Shown here: positions 32,700 to 43,706 of the stretch, piece by piece
Position numbering within the stretch: position 1 is the stretch's first letter
Layout of the letters: each line of letters begins with the position of its first letter
NCBI GenBank assembly: GCA_032718475.1
Contig: JAUCBJ010002961.1
Coordinates: forward strand, 27,322 to 91,321
Origin: Nemertoderma westbladi
Lineage: Eukaryota > Xenacoelomorpha > Nemertodermatida > Nemertodermatidae
Direction: 5' to 3'
Length of the DNA stretch: 64,000 nt
The notes under the pieces: generated by a model
Told to the model about the DNA's origin: nothing
What the model saw: only the letters and a program-made list of their open reading frames with translations
The model's database searches: none
Position numbers and translations under genes: made by a program

Positions 32700-34190
32700 T
32701 AACATCTTGACAGTTTCCACGGGAGCAATTAATTACAAATGCCTGTCACAATGCCTGTCACAAGTCGCCCTAAACAATATAGTTAAACAATTACAATTTG
32801 GGTTTCAAAGTGGGTCTAGCACAGTAATGTGCACATGGACAGCCACTGAATTAATCAATTATTATGATAGACAGAGTACTCCAGTGTTTGGATGTCTTTT
32901 AGATTTCACCAAGGCATTTCGACTTGGTGGAATGGAAGAGACTTTTCCTTGAACTGATAGAAAAGGGTTTTTTTGTGCTATATCTAAGATGCCTTTTGTA
33001 TATATATATTGTAATCAAACATGTAGTGTATGTTGGAATAACGTCTCTTCCAATAAATTTTCGGTACGTAATGGGGTCAGACAAGGGTCAGTAATGTCGC
33101 CAATTTTATTTTGTATAGTGCTTAACATATTATTAGTAAAACTGAGGTCATCTAGGGTTGGATGTTTATTAGGGTCTATATATTTTGGTTGTCTCGCTTA
33201 TGCGGAGGATATGTTACTACTTTGTCCGAGTATTATTGGGTTGCAATACATGGTTGATAAATGTGCCAATTTTTGTAATGAATTTAATCTTAAAGTAAGT
33301 ACCAATATTGATCCTTCTAAGTGCAAATCTAAATGCGTTGCTGTTAACATGAAACGAGCATTGCCTACTTGTACAGTAATATAGTTGTGGATGGCGTCTC
33401 ACTGCCCTGGGTCGAGGAAGCAGTGCATTTAGGTATTGTTTTGGATAATAAGTGCAACCTATTAAAGGATATTCAGCGTAAAAGGGGTGCTTTTTTGGGA
33501 AAACTATCTCGTTTAAGGCAGGAATTTCATTTTGCAAGACCGGAAGTTTTAACTAAGATACAAAAATTGTATAATACCAGTTTCTACGGTAGTGCTTGTT
33601 GGGATCTGTGGTCCGTGAATTGTAATATGATTTTTACGGCCTGGAATAATAATGTACGATATATTTTTGGATTACCAAACATTTCGCATAGATTTATAAT
33701 TGAGCGGTTGGTTGATTTTGCACCCCAGGGGTTATGCTTTGTAAAAGGTTTGTTAATTTTACTAGTAGTGTTATGAATTCTTCTATATTGTGTGTTCGTT
33801 TCTTGGCTAATTTCGTACATAATGATTGTCGGACTAGGACTGGGTTAAAGTTATGGCGAATTGCCAATGAATGCAATATTTTTGATATTAATAACTTAAA
33901 TATAAAGTTTCAATCAATACGTTACGGTGTTGACTCACCACCTAATTCTAATTGGAGGATAGCTATGTGCAGGGAATTATTATCAGGGGTCTTAAAGTTT
34001 GGGCCAGAAATAAATGGGTTTAGTTGGACTGAAATTCAGGATATTTTAATATACGTATCTAGTGGACACATGATTTTATGTCTGATTGTTAATGTTTAAT
34101 TATCTATTTACTTTTTTTGTGCTTGTGCTCTACTAATTCAACATTTGTATTTGCTGTCGTATCTTACCGGTCTTAAGTATTCTGTTCCTA
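32700..34190 (+). mobile_element. Broken LINE, reverse transcriptase region to 3' end
   Basis: Three successive frames form one decayed RT. 32707-32952 has QLQFGFQSGSSTVMCTWTAT and GCLLDFTKAF. 32989-33384 has RNGVRQGSVMSPILFCIVLN and a palm box reading YAEDMLLL (usual YADD). 33369-34099 has VHLGIVLDNKC, LYNTSFYGSACWDLW and WNNNVRYIFGLPN. The 5' part, including any endonuclease, is absent. The end is near (ATA)n at about 34200. It is a different family from LINE-A. Confidence 0.85.
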
Positions 34191-34341
34191 TGTGAACGAT
34201 AATAATAATAGCTTAGGCGCCTTGGCCTCTGTCCCAATAAATCATTGTAATACGTTTTAAACATAAATAGTATTTTATAACCGCTTCACTAATACTCTGT
34301 AAAGTAATGGATGTTACAAAATAGTAAGTAATAAGGAAGCA

Positions 34342-34405
34342 GGACAATTCGGTCCCATTTATTGAGTATTTTGCCCGGTCCGAATTGTCCGGGACCGAAT
34401 AGTCC
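34342..34405. repeat. Hairpin-forming sequence with two alternative partners
   Basis: GGACAATTCGG (34342-34352) pairs perfectly with CCGAATTGTCC (34380-34390). The following GGGACCGAATAGTCC (34391-34405) could pair with 34342-34356 with one mismatch. Confidence 0.75.
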
Positions 34406-35172
34406 TACATCCATAATAATACCAACGCTTGATAATTGATAATCAGTATAATTACAGTATTTAAATCTTATCTAACTGTATTTGTATTATTTATATAATA
34501 TTACTACAAAAAACGAGGAACGAACAGAATAAAGAGGTCATACATCTCAAAAAAAAAGGTAGAAAGAAAGTCTCGTCACTCAATCTGACAGCCCTCCAAG
34601 CCCAAAAAAATCGATGAAAAAAAAAAAGGAAAAAAGGAACTTATATTTTCAAAAAAAATGGAAAAAAAAGGATCGGATACGGTTCAAAAAAAGGGAAATA
34701 CTGAATTGATATTATCTATAAAACAGGATAGTAAACATTATATTTCATTAACCTTATATACTAAGAAACGTCACTGTTTTAAATGACAGGAAGAGATCAA
34801 AGTAAGTTAAATAGTAGAAACACAGAAAGAGAACATCGGCAATGGCAATATAATTATTATAAATCAACATATCAATGAAATAAGAACAGTTGAAAAACAA
34901 TTACGAAATGTTCACCTTTTTTGCCTAGTTATCAGAGATAGTTGAGTTCGGCCGATTGATGGTCATTGATAGAGGTTTATCAAACGCTAGTAAATATAAC
35001 TTTAGTTTGAAAGTGATATAAAAACTTTGGAACGGATTTCCGGTCGCGGCTACATTTATATAAATAACAAAAATGCTTTTAGACGCAATCAAAATTCAAC
35101 CATCTCCAGGGGAAAACGGATGCAAATAACAGCTGATTAAGAGCAAAAATGAACATGTATCCGTGTAATAGA

Positions 35173-35235
35173 CTTTTTTTTATTGTTTTGGTTACAATAG
35201 ACTGCCACTGCAACCTGTTCCTTTCCCTAAATTGA
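35173..35235 (+). repeat. Solo copy of the B-A module
   Basis: TTTTATTGTTTTGGTT followed after about 15 nt by CTGCAACCTGTTCCTTTCCC, the same two boxes in the same order as in the foldback elements at 28.4, 39.7, 42.1 and 42.8 kb. No inverted arms were recognised around this copy. Confidence 0.7.
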
Positions 35236-35287
35236 AAATCAACAATGTTAATTCTCTAAGGTGGGTTTTTGTGTCAATTATAATATA

Positions 35288-35310
35288 CCCCCCCCCCCCC
35301 CCCCCCCCCC
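35288..35310. repeat. Poly(C) run of 23
   Basis: Uninterrupted cytosine homopolymer. Confidence 0.95.
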
Positions 35311-36778
35311 TCAGAAAATAAATATATTAAAGTTCCCTCCACTGCTACATTTTTATGGTAGCTTACTGTAGCTTGTGATTTTTGTCAAAATAAATATACT
35401 CACAATAAAAATCGGCATAATATGCCCGTCATTCTCTGTTATAACCTTGTCAATATCAACAGCAAGCTGAAGTTGATCTTCTGAACCAAAAAAAAAAAGA
35501 AAAAAATTTATGAAAATAGACAAAAACTAAGGAAAAAAGGAAACATTCTAAAAAAAAAAGGAAAAAAAGGAAAAAAAAGGGAACTGAGAGGCCTGTTCGG
35601 ATTTTCTGTTACCCAGGAAATAATACCATCATTAATTTTAACAGATAATAAATAACTGTAGTACCGGTACGGACGGGCGGACGCACATTGTTACTGAATG
35701 ATAATTAAATAACTGGCATGCGAAACGAAATGGGCTGGGGTTGAACTGCATAGAGAAAATACATTAATAAAGGGAACCCGTATATTATTGAAATTAGTAT
35801 TTATTGCTGTATTACTGTCACAAAAGACTCGAACCAATTTCGAAAAAGACATAATTCAACTGCTTTTTATATCGAATAAACGACCAAATACCACATTGTA
35901 AATTGTATTTAATAAAATCGTTATATTCCGAACAAAGTGAACTCAATACAAAGAGCGCGCGAAGTTAAAGCCAAAATTAGCAGTTGATAGCTTTGTTAAT
36001 AGACAATTAGAAATTGACTACGTAATAGTAACTAGCTTAAGGCTTATTCTTATTAAAATTAATTAATAATAGGGCTATCGAAATACGAGTTATGCAGCAC
36101 TTCAACTTACAACAAACTACCAATCTCTAAGAGTATGAGTCTGTAAGTTGAAATATTCCAATTAAATCAACAGAAATAAAAATGGCTGAAATTATATATA
36201 TTTATTAACCACTATGGTGGGCCCAGGGCACATTAATTAATTACATCTTACTACTATACCCCATAATATATTAAGGATGTTGGACTTTAGTGCAATATCA
36301 GAATAATGAAGAACTGGCTGAATAGAATAGTCATTCAGTCTCACTAGCAGCACAAACACAACAGTCTAGAAACTGGAAGTCTTAATCTGGAACATTTCAT
36401 TCTGGATACGTATGCAGTTTTCGGGAGATACGTTTTGTCTAGAACGCTTGATTCTCCGCGTTGCTTCCTATAGAGTTCTGTATTGTTACTCCAGATTCGA
36501 GAACAACTGGTAGAACTAATGCAAAACTGGTTAAGTCCGGAAGTCGCCTTTAAATTTACAGTTATAAGATTCCGATATTCGATGTTAAGTGATTAAAGTA
36601 TCTTTTCAGTATTAATAAACAAAAAATATTCTCAATAACTTCGAGTTTATAAAATTTAGCAAAATCGCGTGGCGTACAGCAGTACAGCCACAGCGCATGT
36701 CTGCACAGCTGCATGTATGTATCCAGTATCTGTGTTATGTTACAGTTACAGATGTCAGGATGCAGGGATGTATAGTTC

Positions 36779-37204
36779 TCAGTTAGTTTTGGGTTTCTTT
36801 GGGTGTTGGTCTCCTCTTCCGACCCCTCCACCCCCTCTTGTTCCCCCACCCCGCGGCCCCCCGCCGCCACCCCGTTGAGGTCGACTCCCGGCATCCCGCT
36901 GCCCCCCACGCCCGCCCCCTCGACCCCCACCAGGGGGGCGCCCCCCGCCCCCTCTGTGCTCTATCTTGACTGTGTCTATAACCTCGTCCGGGATTCGTAG
37001 GTATTTTATTGTTCCTCCCCGGATGTAACATTCCGGGATCTTCCAGAACTTGTCCCCGTCTCTGGACGTGCAAATCACCTCCCGCAGATTAATGTTCATC
37101 CAATTATCACAAGATACCAAATGTCCGTTGTAGGTTTCTCCATTTTTTAACTCTACAAGCATGGGATGGTTTTGAGCAGCCTTGAGCAAAGACAATGGCA
37201 ACAT
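36779..37204 (-). CDS. LSM4: U6 snRNA-associated Sm-like protein LSM4
   Basis: 141 residues, one exon, ATG at 37204-37202. LSM4 is a subunit of the LSm2-8 ring, which binds the U6 snRNA 3' end in the nucleus, and of LSm1-7 in cytoplasmic mRNA decay. The Sm fold fills residues 1-80. Sm1 contains [19 protein letters not shown] and [12 protein letters not shown]. Sm2 contains [18 protein letters not shown]. The C-terminal tail (about 83-141) is RGG-rich ([21 protein letters not shown]) and ends in a basic HPKKPKTN, as in animal LSM4. The tail has a locally high GC content because of glycine codons, which also opens meaningless frames on the other strand. LSM4 is usually split by introns in vertebrates; a single-exon form suggests intron loss or a retrocopy, but the frame is intact and no poly(A) remnant was seen. 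Confidence 0.97.
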   Translation of the reverse strand: MLPLSLLKAAQNHPMLVELKNGETYNGHLVSCDNWMNINLREVICTSRDGDKFWKIPECYIRGGTIKYLRIPDEVIDTVKIEHRGGGGRPPGGGRGGGRGGQRDAGSRPQRGGGGGPRGGGTRGGGGVGRGDQHPKKPKTN

Positions 37205-37669
37205 ATTTCAGTATTTTGATAGGCCTACGGCTGTGTAATGGTGTAGGCTGGTAGGTACCGATACCCTACACCAGTACACCCTATATCTGTATATGCCCTA
37301 CTGCACTGCTGTACCGCAGAGTGAAGAGCAGAGTGCACTATACATTACTGCTGTACTGCACCATAAGTGATGGAACTGCTGAAGGCCTAGTACTAGAAGA
37401 TTGATACTGCTATCAAATTTTCTAATCAAATTTAGCGGCTGACATAATTTCTTTCGAAAAACGAAAAATTTCGGTCCTGAGGTCATTGTCATTACGGGGT
37501 GGGTTTCTGCAAGTACAGATTGGATATCTGGCGCCGGTTGACAATCATTTTACCCCCCCCCCCCCCTCTGTATTTGAAAAATAGAAAACTTAAAATTATC
37601 TTTGAATATTTTAAACGAACGGATGAAGTGGTAGGCATTCACTAGCGGTAACATAGTGTAAGGATGATT
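37205..37669. other. Upstream of LSM4; no gene
   Basis: Probable promoter/5' UTR side of LSM4, with many TGTA/TACTGC-type repeats and a poly(C) stretch at about 37554-37566. No clear TATA box was assigned. Confidence 0.4.
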
Positions 37670-37798
37670 GATAGAAATAAAATAAAATATTGAGGGTATT
37701 TAGCTGGTTTATTATATTAATTAAAGATAACAATAGTAAACGTTTTCGACCTATCGGTCTCCAGCTAAAGACCCTCAATATTTTATTTTATTTCTATC
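37670..37798. repeat. Near-perfect 38-bp hairpin
   Basis: 37670-37707 (GATAGAAATAAAATAAAATA ... TTTAGCTGG) is the reverse complement of 37761-37798 with one mismatch, around a loop of about 53 nt. It may be a small foldback element. Confidence 0.85.
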
Positions 37799-37956
37799 CT
37801 TACTTTAAACATCTTAAAATATCTTAAAAATCTCACACAGTAATACATGAAATACAGTATGCTGTAGTTAGTGAAACAAGATTAATATAATATACTGTAC
37901 AATAGAAATAATACTATAATACTACAAAACTGTATACCATAAACGTACTATTATTG

Positions 37957-38252
37957 ATAGTAACAATGTGTTGGCAAGCTGTATTTTTCGAGGTGTTTGT
38001 TATTATGCATTTATTTATAGGAAGGGATCTTGGGGTCTTAGCCTCGAATGATAAGTTTATTTTACCGAAAATAACTTATCTTTTATTGGCGCAATTGTAG
38101 GACTAATCCTATCACATGCGTACTTTTTAACCGGGTAGTTTACAAATTTAGGAATCGCGTAATTTTTATTGAAACCCCTAGATCCTTTCCTATAATAAAT
38201 GTATAATAACTAACACCTCGAAAAATACAGCTTGCCAACACATTGTTACTAT
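37957..38252. mobile_element. MITE with long terminal inverted repeats (about 80 bp)
   Basis: The left arm starts ATAGTAACAATGTGTTGG and continues CAAGCTGTATTTTTCGAGGTG. The right arm at about 38170-38252 is its reverse complement with a few mismatches. The middle is unique and non-coding. A diverged partial copy lies at 39415-39505. Confidence 0.75.
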
Positions 38253-39414
38253 ATAGTGAATGTTATAGATAGACCTGTACTATCTATCTATGAGTCAAAT
38301 CAAAATACCGCGTATATACACATTCCGAAAGTGATAGGGCCTACAAATAGTTGTTGAAAATAATGGCGGACCCACTCTAGGATAACTTCCTTATCGTAAC
38401 TCATTACTTATCGAAACTTGTAATTCCATTAGAGTATTTTCAATTGTGTATATTGGTGATTTTACATGCAGTTTTAGTTTAAGATTAAGTGTTTTATAAT
38501 AATTTAATAATACTGCTTTCTTATGCTGCTTAATCACCAAACCATACACACACGATAATTACAATGGTGAATTACCTTTGGTAAACATATGCCGAACGAA
38601 GCTCAATACGGAGCTCGCACCTCGCCATAATCCAAAATTGTCTTATTAGCCAACTTTAATTCCAGGTTCCATATTTTAATCAATTCCTAAGGTAACTTAG
38701 GTGCCCTGGGCTTAAACAGAGCAGCCATAGTGATTTATAAAGTAGCAATCTAATAAATTAAAGTAGATATGGCAACAGACAACAAACAACAAATCCCAAC
38801 ACATTTCGATAGCATCCAAACTGTCTCAGACAGAACTGTATGAAATGAATGACAGGGCAGGACTTTCGGATCTTGCACTAATTTGAAGTCACTTTGTCAT
38901 TTCTACAGTCGAGCAGCTTTATAACTTTGTGGCACTTTTAATTTTTGGTGCAAATCTCAAAGAACAGATGCACTTTGAGACCCTCACTACTGTAAAGAGG
39001 AAAAAACAACTATTTCAGTCTACAAGCATTATTATCCCTTCTCTATTGGAGAAACCGTCAGGTCTGCAACACAGGCTTGAAAGTTGAAAATTAATCACCA
39101 AATAGGAATAATAATGGCCAAGAATAACAAACAAATATTAATATAATTCAATTAGTGCTGTAGGGGCAATAGCAATAATGTTGTGAGTTCTAGAGTCTAA
39201 ATAAAGAACTTTAATGTATGTTAAAAGTTTCTGCCGTGAAATTCCTCGGCTTAAAGATTCAGCCGTGAATTTATGCTGTATAAAATTTCGTGGCTTATGT
39301 TTTCGCATACTGTATGGTAATTAGCTTTCTAAGTGGTGGCCGTTGTTGTGATTTCCGTAGATTTAAACGTCCAACAATTGCGACCAACAAAACGTATCAT
39401 TCGACTCATTCGAG
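38253..39414. other. No gene recognised
   Basis: AT-rich DNA without coding motifs. Confidence 0.5.
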
Positions 39415-39505
39415 GTTAAGACCCTTTTAGTTCCTATAATAAATATACAGTATAATAAGAACAAACTCTTTTAAAAACACGGCTTGCCATTTGCCAACGC
39501 ATTGT
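39415..39505. mobile_element. Diverged right end of the 37957-38252 MITE
   Basis: Shares TTCCTATAATAAAT, then ACACGGCTTGCCA ... GCCAACGCATTGT, with the right arm of the upstream MITE. The left part is not clear. Confidence 0.45.
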
Positions 39506-39661
39506 ATAGGCCTTTCTTTCTGTTTGATTGTCATTCTGCATTCTCAGTATGACAGTACTGCAGTGCAGCAGTAGTTCAGTAGTTTTAGCACAGTACAGCA
39601 GTGGTATTGTACTGTTGTATACAGGAATACGAATACTGGATCTGGAATACCTGAATACCGG

Positions 39662-40600
39662 TGTCACAAGGAAATCAGCCCCCCCCCCCCCCCCCCCCCC
39701 TAGAATATGCCCCCCGGGGCATTATTTCCTAGGATATTATGTCCCCCCGGGCAATTTTTCCTAGGAAATTTAGCCCGGGGGGGCATTTTCTCCTTAGGAA
39801 ATAATGCCTCCCCCTCAGGAAAATTAGCCCCCCCTCAAAAGTCTGAAAACTGGTATGATACCGGTCTGCTGGTAGCCACTTTTAATCTACCAACTGCAGA
39901 ACTTGTAATAGTTGGAAGAATAGTACGGTACCGGTCTCGGTATGCCGGTAGGTAAGCAGGTAAGGCAGTAAGGGATGTAGAACAGCATACTAAAGTATCT
40001 AAGTCAGTATGCTACTGTAGTAAGTACTGGTATAACACCAGTGCGAGTGTGTGGTGTTGTGTGGGCGCCGAGCAGCTCCAAGCTTTTTTAAGTCTGTAAC
40101 CTGCTCCTTTCCCTGATGTGGTAAAGTGATTGTTTATTGTTTTGGTTAGAAAATCCCGCCTCTGTAACCTGCTCCTTTCTCTCAATTGGTAATGTTATCG
40201 TTTATTGTTTTGGTTAGAAAATCCCGTCTCTGTAACCTGCTCCTTTCCCTGATTTGCTAAAGTGACTGTTTATTGTTTTGGTTAGAAAATCCCGCCTCTG
40301 TAAGCTGCTCCTTTCCCTCAATTAGTTAAATGATCGTTTATTGTTTTGGTTAGAAAGGCCTGCCTCTGTAACCTGCTCCTTTCCTTCATTAGTAAAGTGA
40401 CTGTTTATTGTTTTGTATAATTTTTGTAAGTTTTAGTAGTAATAAGTTTTGTTTATTGTATAATTCAGGGGGCTGGGGGGGGCATAATTTCCTAAGGGGG
40501 GGCATTTTTTCCTAGGGAAATTTGCCCGGGGGGCATTTTTTCCTAGGAAAATATGCCCCCCCCGGGCACATTTCCCGGGGGGGCATATTTTCCTGTTACA
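39662..40600. mobile_element. TIR element with palindromic subterminal repeats and B-A module array
   Basis: Ends TGTCACAAGGAAA ... (left) and TTTTCCTGTTACA (right) are inverted repeats, flanked by CCGG on both sides (39658-39661 and 40601-40604), a likely 4-bp target duplication. Both subterminal regions (39679-39835 and 40470-40590) consist of self-complementary units of the type GGGGGGCATTTTTTCCTAGG / CCTAGGAAATTTGCCCGGGG. The centre (about 40085-40415) is a tandem array of the two-box module at about 61-bp spacing: CTGTAACCTGCTCCTTTCCC, then GTTTATTGTTTTGGTTAGAA. No protein is encoded, so it is non-autonomous. It ends 264 bp before the thioesterase start codon. Confidence 0.75.
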
Positions 40601-40863
40601 CCGGTACAGACAGACCGAATACAATACAGGAATACTGCGCTGTACTATCTGACTGTACCGGCTGAGATGTCACTGTAGCCGTGAGATATAGTTGTATAGG
40701 GCCTAGTCAAATTCTGAATCTGGCATTCCAATTAAAATTATTTGGCGTTCGTTCGCAACAGTGTACCGCTACTACAGTTACCGGTAGCGGCACCGTTATT
40801 TTCTGCAATCGCCCCAATCTTGATTATAAACGCATCTTGCGTTCTGCTTCCCGCTCCCGGTTT

Positions 40864-41992
40864 ATGTGTGGCAACGCAACTTCATCAATGGGAGAAGCCG
40901 CAGTTATTCCCGCCACCGGAAACCATTCAGCGTCCTTTATTTTCCTGCATGGATTGGGCGACAGTGGACACGGATGGTGCGAAAACTTTGCTCCATTGAA
41001 AAAACCCCATATTCGTTACATATTTCCACATGCTCGTGATTCTCCAGTAACTATCAACGGTGGTGTCTCGATGCCTTCGTGGTTTGATCTGTTCTCTATG
41101 CGACCTGGGGGGCCTGAAGATGGCAAGGGGATTATCAAGGCTACTAAACTGGTAGAAAAGTTAATAAATGAAGAACATAGAAAAGGGATACCTTCTCATC
41201 GTATAATTATTGGCGGTTTTAGTCAGGGTGGTGCTCTGTCTCTTTACACGGGTCTAACACATAAAGAGCGACTAGGAGGCTTAGTGCTTCTCAGTAGCTG
41301 GCTGCCACTGCATAATACGTTTCCTAGTGTGAGTTTCCGGTAATCATTATAATATCATGAATTTTCGGTACTTAATTATTTTCTAAGTAGGTAATCTTAC
41401 TTTAACCTTAGACTTACTTTTACCTATACACCGGTAATAGGCTAAAGTCTGTGTAGGTAGACCTATCTCTGTATCTGCCTATGCTACCGTCAACCAGGTG
41501 TCTTCGTTTGTACTAACCCACTCTGTTCTGCTGTTAAGTTTTCTTCTCAACGAGTTTTTCAACAATTGCTATAGCCTATATTGTAGACCCGACGTTGATG
41601 TATTTTAGCTTGATTCAGTTCTCAACCCAGATATTCATGCCGGTAATGTGTAATAATCTGTTGGAGGTCTATATCTCTGTACGTTTCCCCTTACGCTACT
41701 GCAACCGGTAGTCCTAGGCCTATATAAAATAATTTTTTTTACTTATCTTTTAATTTTTTATTAGGCTCTTAGCAATGATAACCGCACGATTCCTATCCTG
41801 CAATGCCATGGAACAGCTGATCCAATGGTCCCTATACAAATAGGCCAAATGACGTCATCTCGACTGCAGCAGCTAATGGCTGGCGAGATTGTTATGAAGG
41901 AATACGATGGACTAGGTCATTCATCTAATCCACAGGAAATGGTAGATGTTGAACAATTTATAGACAGCAAACTGCCTCTACATCCAACCTGA
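40864..41992 (+). CDS. LYPLA: Acyl-protein thioesterase (LYPLA1/2 family), two exons
   Basis: Exon 1 is 40864-41328 and exon 2 is 41765-41992 (phase 0, donor GTGAGT, acceptor TTTTTTATTAG). The product is 230 residues, the same length as human LYPLA1. It is a cytosolic serine hydrolase that removes palmitate from protein cysteines. Alpha/beta-hydrolase features in order: FIFLHGLGDSGHGW, SMPSWFDLFS, nucleophile Ser in GGFSQGGALSLYTG, Asp in HGTADPMVP and His in GLGHSSNPQE; the last two lie in exon 2. I place the start at the ATG giving MCGN, because Cys2 is the family's own palmitoylation site. The frame stays open upstream to a GTG at 40681 without another ATG. Exon 2 is too short to stand out as an open frame alone. 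Confidence 0.95.
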
Positions 41993-42070
41993 GTCACTTA
42001 CTGGGAGCCAGATAACTCATTCCTTTTAGTATCTTAGACATTGTGCTGATAACGCGGATGGGCTGACAAC

Positions 42071-42624
42071 GGATACATGACCGAACGTAATCAGGATCGA
42101 ATGTAACATAGTTATTACGTATCGAACGTAACCGCAATTATGTTACATTGGATCCTATAACTATGTTACATTCGATCTACAAATTACTAAGCTCGAATGT
42201 AACATTGCCATTTACAGATTTAAAGGAGCAGGTTACAGAGACGTGTAGGGGGAACCAAAACAATAAACGAAAGTTAACACATGTTACACGATTATGCAGG
42301 TTACTTTTATTTAAAGGCTGAGAGGAGCAGGTTACAGAGGGATGTTAGGGGAACCAAAACAATAAACGAAAGTTAACACATGTTACAAGATTATGCAGGT
42401 TACTTAATTGGGTCTTTGTTTTGTACTCACCAACACCAAACTGTTTCTTCCTGTAATTATACGAAGCATTTCATCGGTTAACTCCTGAAATCAAAACACA
42501 ACTGAAATAAATGTATGTTACATTCGAGCTTAGTAATTTATAGATCCAATGTAACATAGTTATAGGATCCAATGTAACATAATTGAGGTTACATTCGATC
42601 CTGATTACGTTCGGTCTGTCACCC
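42071..42624. mobile_element. Long-TIR foldback element with 9-bp target duplication
   Basis: The left arm (42079-42205) and right arm (42515-42616) are inverted repeats, both reading GACCGAACGTAATCAGGATC and then GAATGTAAC inward. The left arm has an extra 25 bp or so. Each arm holds several TCGAATGTAACAT units in both orientations. GCTGACAAC at 42062-42070 and 42625-42633 is a 9-bp direct repeat, the size typical of Mutator-like elements. The centre (42221-42400) holds two copies of the B-A module on the minus strand. No transposase. It starts 78 bp after the thioesterase stop codon, so it probably lies in that gene's 3' UTR or just beyond. Confidence 0.8.
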
Positions 42625-42759
42625 GCTGACAACTGATATCGTTCCCTTAATGCAATTAAACATTTCCTCATTGTTGCAGCCTAAATGCGCCTATATTATT
42701 GTAATTTAGAAATTATATACTCATTGCGCGACTACCTGTGTTGTTACCCGTGCTATGTT

Positions 42760-43209
42760 ATGGAGCGCCGTTCCGACCAAAAGTACATGACATTCCCGTT
42801 CCGAGAATACAATATCGGCCTGAGTATGCTAAATCAGTTTTAAGTGAATGCATTTTCGGGACGATATTAGGTACTGGTGGCATACAGGGGACCCTCCAAT
42901 ATTCCCACCTCTCCAATATTCCTAACTCTCGTTTATTGTTTTGGTTCCTTTCAACCAACGCACCTCTGCAACCTGCTTCTTTTCCAACTTGCGGGACCTT
43001 CCAATATTCCTATCTCTCGTTTATTGTTTTGATTCCTTTCATTTCAAACTGCCTCTGTAACCTGCCTACAAGTACCGATACTCAAATCCAGAAGGGGTCC
43101 CATGTATGCAACCAGTGTCCGATAGTAATTTCTCGGGCCTATAATAATTATCAGGCCGAGTTTTTATTCTTGGGACAAGAGTGTCCTCAGGCTGCCCCGT
43201 ACCGTGCCA
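42760..43209. mobile_element. Degenerate long-TIR foldback element with B-A module
   Basis: The left arm about 42760-42895 and right arm about 43090-43209 are imperfect inverted repeats; both contain CGGCCTGA and CTGGTxGCATACAxGGGACC. Two direct repeats in the centre carry CAATATTCCxxxCTCTCGTTTATTGTTTTG ahead of CCTCTGxAACCTGC, which is the module on the plus strand. The open frame 42738-43223 crosses it and is not called. Confidence 0.6.
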
Positions 43210-43559
43210 TTATATTTGTTTAACTTATTGCTTGTAATGTGCCATATAGCATTGGCTCAATTTATGTTTATCCAAAAAAAATAGTTAACAATCTGATTAT
43301 AATAGTTGGAATTGGGTTTTCTATAATGATATAGCTGTCTCGTTAATACGATATTCTATATGTCTGCATTCCAAATATAAATTGCTCATAAATTTTCACA
43401 TATTATTGTTTCAGCCATATGCATTTTTACATGCAAGCTCAAAATTAAATTATCATTGGAATAGTATAATTATTTACTCTCTATAATTGGCATACTGCAA
43501 TGCCGCTTGGATCTAAGATTGTTATGGCGGCCACAACTCCAAGTCCCCATACATAACCC

Positions 43560-43706
43560 ATAACTTTCGAGAGATTATCCTCACCTTCAAGGCCAGTGTC
43601 CTTGAAAGGCCTTGCTTTTATCAACCATGCTTATTCACTCCATGAGGCCGTCAAAGCACAAGATTGTGCACTGGCTGGTCCTCACGGCGAAAACAATGTC
43701 CTGATC
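43560..43706 (-). mobile_element. LINE-A fragment
   Basis: Shares GGCCAGTGTCCTT, ACCATGCTTATTCACTCCAT and GTGCACTGGCTGGTCCTCAC with the LINE-A C-terminal coding region, on the minus strand. Confidence 0.8.

Larger units (their letters stand above)
34191..36561. other. No gene; AT-rich with A/G-rich low complexity
   Basis: 34540-34690 and 35485-35582 are direct A-rich stretches of AAAAAGGAAAAAAGG type. 35288-35310 is poly(C). One solo B-A module and one small hairpin (both listed) lie in it. No coding sequence recognised. Confidence 0.55.

Noticed and set aside
40681-40863. N-terminal extension of the thioesterase from a GTG
   Set aside because: There is no ATG in this stretch in frame. The downstream MCGN start matches the family length and its palmitoylated Cys2.
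42738-43223. 161-codon plus-strand frame
   Set aside because: It lies across a foldback element and its direct repeats, has no domain, and starts at a non-ATG codon.
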